Assembly: GCA_035536455.1 (NCBI GenBank)
Contig: DATLOC010000041.1
Location: 124,001-188,000, forward strand
From: DASUNQ01 sp035536455
GTDB taxonomy: Bacteria > Acidobacteriota > Thermoanaerobaculia > Multivoradales > UBA5704
Length of the DNA: 64,000 bases
Direction: 5' to 3'
Below, one piece after another: positions 58,726-64,000 of this stretch (its first letter is position 1; every line of letters begins with the position of its first letter). Under the pieces are notes generated by a model. That model did no database searches. It was not told the DNA's origin and saw nothing but the letters and a program-made list of their open reading frames with translations. The translations under genes and the position numbers were made by a program.

Positions 58726-59157
58726 TCAGCGGACCGCCGGCCGGCCGACCCGACCCGCGATCTCGCGCAGTTGACCCTTGAGCTCGGCGAGCGCCTGCGG
58801 GCGCGGCGCCGGAGCGAGCGTGCCGTCCGGCCGCAGGATGCGCGCGCCGGTGTCGAAGAGCGGCTCGGCGATCGGCCGTCCCTGGCCGTCGTTGCGCACC
58901 CGGTACTGCCCCTGCAGGTAGCCGAGCACCTTGTGGGCGCCCTCCTGCTCCGGCTCGAGGAAGAGCAGCAGCTTCTCGCCGAGGACGAAGCGCGGGAAGC
59001 CGTGGGCCTCGATGCGGAGGTCGCCGACGCGGCCGCCGAAGGTGCGCAGGGTGAGGTAGGCCGGCGCCACGCCGACCACCGTGTCTTCGACCTCGAACGT
59101 GGCCTCGGTCAGGATCGCGGTGTGCTCGCGGTTCCAGAACGAGCTCACTTCGACCAC
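58726..59157 (-). CDS. hypothetical protein, probably N-terminally truncated, 143 aa
   Basis: This beta-rich protein contains VEVSSFWNREHTAILTEATF, VGDLRIEAHGFPRFVLGEKL and LLFLEPEQEGAHKVLGYLQG. Similar proteins usually begin with a signal peptide and about 30 more residues before this point. Here an in-frame TAG about 19 codons upstream and the absence of any signal sequence suggest 5' loss. It lies 19 nt upstream of the matrixin gene in the same direction, a pairing that suggests a shared extracytoplasmic role. Confidence 0.55.
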   Translation of the reverse strand: MVEVSSFWNREHTAILTEATFEVEDTVVGVAPAYLTLRTFGGRVGDLRIEAHGFPRFVLGEKLLLFLEPEQEGAHKVLGYLQGQYRVRNDGQGRPIAEPLFDTGARILRPDGTLAPAPRPQALAELKGQLREIAGRVGRPAVR

Positions 59158-59237
59158 CCCTTCTCCCGGGACTCCCCGGGAAGATATGGCGAAAAGCTAG
59201 GCGCCGTGAGGCGCCGGGCCGTTACACGCCCTGTAGC

Positions 59238-59243
59238 TATACT
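59238..59243 (+). promoter_or_regulatory. -10-like TATACT before manC
   Basis: TATACT ends 10 nt before the ATG at 59254, with no Shine-Dalgarno between. A GGCGCC-gtga-GGCGCC hairpin (59200-59215) lies just upstream, in the divergent intergenic region. Confidence 0.45.
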
Positions 59244-59253
59244 CCGGCCCCGC

Positions 59254-60300
59254 ATGCGCGCGCTGATCCTGGCCGGCGGCAGCGGCACTCGCTTCTGGCC
59301 CCTGTCGCGTCGCGCCCGCCCCAAGCAGCTCCTGGCCCTCGACGGCGAGCGCTCGCTCCTCCAGGAGACCGCGGCGCGCCTGGCGCCGCTCGCCTCCCCC
59401 GCCGACCTCTGGGTCTGCACCACCCGCGAGCTGGGCGACGCGGTGCGCCGCCAGCTCCCCGAAGTCCCGCCCGAACAGGTGCTGGAGGAGCCGGTGGGCC
59501 GCAACACGGCGCCGGCCATCGCCTGGTCGGTGGCCTCGATGCCTGCCGAAGCGCGGCAGGGCGTCGTCGCGGTCCTCCCCTCCGACCATCGGATCGCCGA
59601 CCCCGCCGCCTTCCGCGACGTCCTCGCCCGCGCGGCGGCGGTCGTCGAGCGCGACGACCGCGTCATGACCCTGGGCATCAAGCCGTACCGCGTCGAGCCC
59701 GGCTTCGGCCACCTCGAGCTCGGCGAGCCGCTCCCCGGCGACCCGGAGCTCCGCCGCGTCGCCCGCTTCGTCGAAAAGCCGCCGCCGGAGACCGCCGAGC
59801 GCTTCGTCCGCTCCGGCAACCACCTCTGGAACGCCGGCATGTTCGTCTTCCGCGGCGCCACGCTGCTCGAGCTGCTGGCGCGCCACCAGCGCGCGCTCGC
59901 CGCCGGGGTGGCCGAGATCGCCGCCGCCCCGGCGCGCGCCGCCGACCTCTACCCGCGCTTGCCGGCGATCTCGATCGACTACGCGCTGATGGAGAAGCTC
60001 GACGACCTCGGCACCTTGCCGCTCGACTGCGGCTGGAGCGACCTCGGCTCCTGGGAGGCGCTGGCCGAGGTGCTGCCGCCGGACGCCGCCGGCAACGCCG
60101 TCTGCGGCGACTCCGTGGCGCTCGACGCCGCAGGCAACCTGCTGCTCGCCGACGCCGGGACGGTGGCGGTCCTCGGCGTGCGCGATCTCGTCGTCGTGCG
60201 CACCGCCGACGCGGTCCTGGTGCTGCCCAAGGAGCGCTCGCAGGAGGTGCGGCGGATCGTCGCCGAGCTCGCGGCACGCGGCCGCGACGACCTCCTCTGA
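59254..60300 (+). CDS. manC: mannose-1-phosphate guanylyltransferase
   Basis: This 348-residue nucleotidyltransferase makes GDP-mannose from mannose-1-phosphate and GTP. Its N-terminus ALILAGGSGTRFWPLSRRAR is the signature, followed by PKQLLAL, EEPVGRNTAPAIAWS, VLPSDHRI, the FVEKPP motif and WNAGMFVF. It lacks the C-terminal isomerase domain of the bifunctional form. The ATG at 59254 fits the family; the frame is open far upstream without similarity. It leads a co-oriented run with trmB. Confidence 0.9.
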   Translation: MRALILAGGSGTRFWPLSRRARPKQLLALDGERSLLQETAARLAPLASPADLWVCTTRELGDAVRRQLPEVPPEQVLEEPVGRNTAPAIAWSVASMPAEARQGVVAVLPSDHRIADPAAFRDVLARAAAVVERDDRVMTLGIKPYRVEPGFGHLELGEPLPGDPELRRVARFVEKPPPETAERFVRSGNHLWNAGMFVFRGATLLELLARHQRALAAGVAEIAAAPARAADLYPRLPAISIDYALMEKLDDLGTLPLDCGWSDLGSWEALAEVLPPDAAGNAVCGDSVALDAAGNLLLADAGTVAVLGVRDLVVVRTADAVLVLPKERSQEVRRIVAELAARGRDDLL

Positions 60301-60319
60301 CGCGCGCCGCACGCCCGCC

Positions 60320-60973
60320 ATGGTCCCTGTCCATGTCGCGCTCCCCGCCGGGGACCGCCCCCTCGCCTCCCTGCCCGCGCCGCTTCCGCTCGACGCCCTC
60401 GTCCCCGGCGCGGGTCCCTGGGAGGTGGAGCTCGGCTTCGGCAAGGGCCGCTACCTCCTGCGGCGCGCGACGGAGGTGCCGGAGCGCCGTTTCCTCGGCG
60501 TCGAGGTGGCCGCCAAGTACCAGCAGCTCTTCGCGGCGCGCGCCCGCCGCCGCGGGCTCACGAACTGGCTGGCGCTGCGCGGCGAGGCGCTCTACCTGCT
60601 GGCGGCGGTGCTGCCCGCCGGCTTCGCCGCCGCCGTCCACGTCTACTTCCCCGATCCCTGGCCCAAGGAGCGGCACCAGAAACGCCGCCTCTTCGACCCG
60701 GCGACCGTCGATCTCGTCCTCGGGCTCTTAGCCCCCGGCGGCACCCTCGCCTTCGCCACCGACTTCCTGGAGTACGGCGAGCGCGTCGCTGCGATCCTGG
60801 CCGGCGTACCGGGCCTGACCGCGCGCCGCCTCGACGCCTGGCCGGAGGGCCCGCGCACCAACTACGAGGCGAAGTACGCCGCCGAGGGACGGCCGATCCT
60901 GCGGCTCGAAGCGATGCTCGCCGCGCCCGCGGCGCCCCTCCATCCGGAGGGCGCCGCGGCCGTCCTCGCATAG
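60320..60973 (+). CDS. trmB: tRNA (guanine-N7-)-methyltransferase
   Basis: This 217-residue SAM-dependent enzyme forms m7G46 in tRNA variable loops. It has the SAM site WEVELGFGKGRYLLRRA, FLGVEVAAKYQQ, the signature VYFPDPWPKERHQKRRL and the C-terminal RTNYEAKYAAEGRPI. The length is typical. It starts 19 nt after manC. Confidence 0.92.
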   Translation: MVPVHVALPAGDRPLASLPAPLPLDALVPGAGPWEVELGFGKGRYLLRRATEVPERRFLGVEVAAKYQQLFAARARRRGLTNWLALRGEALYLLAAVLPAGFAAAVHVYFPDPWPKERHQKRRLFDPATVDLVLGLLAPGGTLAFATDFLEYGERVAAILAGVPGLTARRLDAWPEGPRTNYEAKYAAEGRPILRLEAMLAAPAAPLHPEGAAAVLA

Positions 60974-60995
60974 CGCCGATGAAAAGAGCGGGTGA

Positions 60996-61001
60996 TAGCC
61001 T
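60996..61001 (+). promoter_or_regulatory. -10-like TAGCCT before the ABC transporter
   Basis: TAGCCT ends 10 nt before ATG 61012, the same spacing as TAGACT before the cysteine desulfurase. This supports ATG 61012 over ATG 60979 as the start. Confidence 0.35.
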
Positions 61002-61011
61002 CGCCTCCCCG

Positions 61012-62769
61012 ATGGACGCCCCGCTCTACCGGCGCCTCGCCTACCTTCTCCCGTTCTTCCGCCGCTACCGCCTGAAGCTCGCCGCCGGGCTCTTCGCCAT
61101 CTTCGCCGCGGCGGCGCTCGGCCTGGTGACGCCGCTCCTCGTCGGCGGCGCCGTGGACACCCTGCGCGTCGAGGTCACGCGCCAGGCCCTCCTCCGCTAC
61201 GCCGGCCTGCTGCTTCTCGTCTCGGCCCTCCAGGGGGTCTTCAGCTACGCGCAGCGGATGCTCCTGGTGACGATGAGCCGGGACGTCGAGTACGACCTCC
61301 GCAACCTCTACTTCTCAAGCCTCGAGCGGCAGGCCCCGGCCTACTTCCAGGAGCACCCGACCGGCGACCTCATGGCGCGCGCCACCAACGACCTACAGGC
61401 GGTGCGCATGCTCTGCGGCCCGGCGATCATGTACTCCGCCAACACCCTTTTCACCGCCGCCGGCGCCCTCTTCTTCATGACCCGCATCCACTGGCGGCTG
61501 ACGCTGGTGGCGCTGCTCGCCATGCCGCTCCTCGCCGTCGTCACCAAGGTCTTCGGCGAGCGCATCCACTCGACGTTCGAGCAGGTGCAGGGGCGCTTCT
61601 CCGACCTCTCGGCGCGCGTGCAGGAGAGCCTGGCGGGCGTGCGGGTGGTGCGCGCCTACGCCCGCGAGCGGGCCGAGGAGGCCGCCTTCGCCCGCGCCAA
61701 CGAGGAGTACGTCGAGCGCAATCGCCAGCTCATCGCCTGGTCGGCCGCCTTCCACCCGGCGATCCAGGGCCTGGTCGGCGTTGGCTTCGTGGCGGTCCTC
61801 TGGTACGGCGGCCTGCTGGTGACGCGCGGCGCGCTGACGCTGGGCGAGTACGTGACCTTCAACTTCTTCTTGGGCAAGCTGATCTGGCCGATGATCGCGA
61901 TCGGCTGGGTGGCCAACCTGGCGCAGCGCGGCAGCGCCTCGCTGGGGCGCATCCGCGAGGTGCTGGAGGCCGAGCCGGCGATCAAGGACGAGGAGCCGCT
62001 GGTCGATCCCGGCGCCATCGGCGGCGCCGTCCGCTTCCTCGACCTCCACTTCAGCTACGGCGAGGGCCTGCCGCCGGCTCTCGCGGGCATCGACCTGCGG
62101 GTGGCGCCGGGCGAGCGGGTGGCGCTCGTCGGCCGCACCGGCTCGGGCAAGAGCACGCTCCTGGCGCTCCTGCCGCGGCTCCTCGACCCGCCGGCGGGGA
62201 GCCTCTTCATCGACGGCGCCGACAGCCGCCGCCTGCCGCTGGCGCGCCTGCGCGGCGCCATCGGCATGGTGCCGCAGGAGACCTTCCTCTTCTCGGCCTC
62301 GGTGCGCGACAACATCGCCTTCGGGCGGCCGGAGGCGACGGCCGAAGAGGTGCTGGAGGCCGCCGAGCTGGCCGGCCTCGGGCCCGACCTCGCCGACTTC
62401 CCGGCCGGCCTCGACACCCTGGTGGGGGAGCGCGGGCTGACGCTCTCGGGCGGGCAGAAGCAGCGCGTTGCGCTGGCGCGCGCGCTCCTCGTCCAGCCGC
62501 GCCTGCTGCTGCTCGACGACTGCCTCTCGGCTGTGGACACGCAGACCGAGGAGCGCATCCTGCGCAACCTGCGCCGCGTCTTCCAGGGGCGGACGGTGTT
62601 CCTCGTCTCGCACCGCATCTCGACGGTCAAGGACGCCGACCAGATCCTGGTCCTCGAGCGCGGGCGGATCGTCGAGCGCGGCAGCCACCAGCAGCTCCTC
62701 GCCCAGGGAGGCCTCTACGCCGACCTCCACCAGCGGCAGCTGCTGGAAGAAGAGCTGGCGGCTGTATAA
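61012..62769 (+). CDS. ABC transporter half-molecule (exporter type, degenerate NBD)
   Basis: This protein of about 585 residues has six TM helices (residues about 15-300) and an NBD with Walker A VGRTGSGKSTLLALLPRL. Q-loop (GMVPQETFLF), signature LSGGQKQRVALARALL and H-loop (LVSHRIST) are intact. Walker B reads LLLLDDCLSAVD, with Asp replacing the catalytic Glu, as in the MdlA/YheI-type partner of heterodimeric exporters. A canonical partner is expected but none is in this window. The substrate is unknown. An alternative start is ATG 60979. Confidence 0.85.
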   Translation: MDAPLYRRLAYLLPFFRRYRLKLAAGLFAIFAAAALGLVTPLLVGGAVDTLRVEVTRQALLRYAGLLLLVSALQGVFSYAQRMLLVTMSRDVEYDLRNLYFSSLERQAPAYFQEHPTGDLMARATNDLQAVRMLCGPAIMYSANTLFTAAGALFFMTRIHWRLTLVALLAMPLLAVVTKVFGERIHSTFEQVQGRFSDLSARVQESLAGVRVVRAYARERAEEAAFARANEEYVERNRQLIAWSAAFHPAIQGLVGVGFVAVLWYGGLLVTRGALTLGEYVTFNFFLGKLIWPMIAIGWVANLAQRGSASLGRIREVLEAEPAIKDEEPLVDPGAIGGAVRFLDLHFSYGEGLPPALAGIDLRVAPGERVALVGRTGSGKSTLLALLPRLLDPPAGSLFIDGADSRRLPLARLRGAIGMVPQETFLFSASVRDNIAFGRPEATAEEVLEAAELAGLGPDLADFPAGLDTLVGERGLTLSGGQKQRVALARALLVQPRLLLLDDCLSAVDTQTEERILRNLRRVFQGRTVFLVSHRISTVKDADQILVLERGRIVERGSHQQLLAQGGLYADLHQRQLLEEELAAV

Positions 62770-62803
62770 AAAGAGCCGGGTAAGGAAAAAAGGCCCCGGA
62801 GCT

Positions 62804-63733
62804 ATGAGGATCCTCATCACCGGCGGGACGGGCCTGATCGGCTCTGCGCTGGCGCGCGAGCTGGCCGGCTCGGGGCACGAGGTCGTCGTCCTTACTAGAA
62901 ATCCGGCGCAAGCCGGCGGGCTTCCTCCTGGAATTACGGCAGCGGCATGGGACGGCCGCACCGTCGAAGGGTGGGCGCACCTGGCGAGCGGCGCCGGCGC
63001 GATCGTCCATCTGGCCGGCGAGAACATCGGCGCCGGCCGCTGGACGGCGGAGCGGAAGCGGCGCATCCGCGACAGCCGCGTGCGCTCGGGCGAGGCCGTT
63101 CTGGCGGCGATCCGCCAGGCCGCGCCGCGGCCGCCGGTCCTGGTGCAGGCCTCCGCGGTCGGCTACTACGGCCCGCGCGGCGACGAGGCGGTGGACGAGA
63201 GCGCGCCGGCCGGCGACGACTTCCTCGCCCGCGTCTGCGTTGACTGGGAGGCCTCGACCGCCGAAGCCGAGACGCTCGGGGTGCTGCGGCCGATCATCCG
63301 CAGCGGCGTCGTCCTGGCACGCGGGGGCGGCGCGCTGCCCAAGATGCTCCTCCCCTTCAAGCTCTTCGCCGGCGGGCCGGTGGGGAGCGGACGCCAGCCG
63401 CTCTCCTGGATTCACCTCGCCGACGAGGTCGGGGCGATCCGCCACCTCCTCGAGCGCGGGGAGGCGACCGGCCCCTTCAACCTCACCTCGCCCGAGCCGG
63501 TGAGCAACCGCGAGTTCGCGCGCGCCGCCGGGCGGGTGATGGGGCGGCCGAGCTTCCTGCCGGCCCCGGCGCCGGCCCTCCGCCTGGCGCTCGGCGAGAT
63601 GGCGGACATGCTCCTCACCGGCCAGCGGGCGGTCCCAAAGCGCCTGCTCGAGCTCGGCTACACGTTCCGCTTTCCGCGCATCGAGGCGGCGCTCGCGGAC
63701 CTCCTCGGCAAGCGCCGCCCGCACGCCGCCTGA
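62804..63733 (+). CDS. TIGR01777-type epimerase (extended SDR, YfcH-like)
   Basis: This 309-residue NAD(P)-binding protein begins MRILITGGTGLIGSALAREL. It has IVHLAGENIGAGRWTAERKR, the YYGP of SAVGYYGPRGDEAVDE (family version of the catalytic Tyr region), SWIHLADEVGAIRHLLE and the C-terminal helix KRLLELGYTFRFPRIEAALA. Members of this group are poorly characterised and are often grouped with cell-division-inhibitor-like SulA homologs by name only. A partial SRPBCC gene follows 5 nt downstream. Confidence 0.87.
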   Translation: MRILITGGTGLIGSALARELAGSGHEVVVLTRNPAQAGGLPPGITAAAWDGRTVEGWAHLASGAGAIVHLAGENIGAGRWTAERKRRIRDSRVRSGEAVLAAIRQAAPRPPVLVQASAVGYYGPRGDEAVDESAPAGDDFLARVCVDWEASTAEAETLGVLRPIIRSGVVLARGGGALPKMLLPFKLFAGGPVGSGRQPLSWIHLADEVGAIRHLLERGEATGPFNLTSPEPVSNREFARAAGRVMGRPSFLPAPAPALRLALGEMADMLLTGQRAVPKRLLELGYTFRFPRIEAALADLLGKRRPHAA

Positions 63734-63738
63734 GGCCG

Positions 63739-64000
63739 ATGGAGGCGATCCGCCAGGGGGACATCCCCGGCGTCCAGCTCCGCCGCCGGCAGCTCCTGCC
63801 TCTGCCCTGCGGCGAGGCGTGGGCCTGGCTCGTCGAGCCCGAGCGCCTCGAGCGCTGGCTGCCCGCCGCGGCGGGCGAGAGCCGCCGCACCCTCGAGACC
63901 GCCCCGTCCGATCGCGTCGTTCTCGCTTGGGAAGAGGCCGGCTGGCCGGCGCCGACGCGCGTCATCCTGCAGCTCCACCCCGCCGCCGCCGGCTGCGAGC
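63739..64000 (+). CDS. SRPBCC (START-like) domain protein, 3' end outside window
   Basis: The first 87 codons are visible. VQLRRRQLLPLPCGEAWAWL followed by EPERLERWLP is the helix-grip start of an AHSA1/polyketide-cyclase-like domain, and ETAPSDRVVLAWEEAGWPAP continues the beta sheet. It is probably cotranscribed with the epimerase. The ligand is unknown. Confidence 0.65.
   Translation, partial: MEAIRQGDIPGVQLRRRQLLPLPCGEAWAWLVEPERLERWLPAAAGESRRTLETAPSDRVVLAWEEAGWPAPTRVILQLHPAAAGCE

Overview
The window is about 70% G+C and densely packed, with short intergenic gaps and many 1-4 nt gene overlaps. The best lineage markers are two tandem proteins that join a GWxTD-type N-terminal region to a VWFA-related domain typical of Acidobacteriota. 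NtrC-type two-component genes, a matrixin-like metalloprotease, DUF4440/SgcJ-like secreted proteins and lipoproteins with clear lipoboxes agree with this. My inference is an Acidobacteriota chromosome, perhaps near Thermoanaerobaculia. I found no rRNA, tRNA or CRISPR array.

Layout. 1-3.5 kb: KDPG-type aldolase (cut by the window edge), an ECF-like sigma factor, TrmJ, a small hypothetical, a lipoprotein and Maf. 3.5-8.6 kb: the two GWxTD/VWFA paralogs, apparently in an operon with maf. 8.7-13.7 kb: cysteine desulfurase and MnmA (a sulfur relay for tRNA 2-thiouridine), a pair of head-to-head MITE-like repeats, a sulfatase-fold lipoprotein and a small membrane protein. 13.7-17.9 kb: RsmI, a membrane protein, a two-gene NAD synthetase (synthetase plus glutaminase/nitrilase), a SurA-N-like periplasmic protein and an outer-membrane barrel protein. 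18-26 kb: lytic transglycosylase, MurA, PrmC, a frameshifted carboxypeptidase-regulatory-like protein, PrfA and RpmE. 26.2-28.4 kb: an M19 dipeptidase and two tandem DUF4440 secreted proteins.

28.4-30.2 kb is the accessory island: a striking array of about 20 units of a 21-bp palindromic repeat, remnants of a third DUF4440 gene, a HicB-like antitoxin and a DUF4160-like gene, and an AT-rich gene with a HEPN RxxxxH motif.

30.2-37.1 kb: an M14 carboxypeptidase and a sigma-54 response regulator/histidine kinase pair. 37.1-37.6 kb: a second, unrelated array that also has an exact 21-bp period and inverted units at its left end. 37.6-42.2 kb: a Cys-rich mini-protein, a bifunctional PBP1, and an ECF sigma/ChrR-like zinc anti-sigma pair. 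42.2-47.3 kb: glycosyltransferase plus FAD oxidoreductase, a small protein whose ribosome binding site lies in a perfect hairpin, an orphan PntAA, TerC and a SWIB protein. 47.4-50.1 kb: Tmk, HolB and a SurA-N/DsbA fusion lipoprotein. 50.1-59.2 kb: a PLP decarboxylase and secreted enzymes (subtilase, lamin-tail/nuclease protein, frameshifted matrixin protease). 59.2-64 kb: ManC, TrmB, an ABC half-transporter with a degenerate site, a TIGR01777 epimerase and a partial SRPBCC protein.

Several genes start about 10-12 nt after a TAnnnT box, which suggests that leaderless or very short-leader mRNAs are common here. Two genes carry apparent single-base deletions that could be biological or assembly errors.
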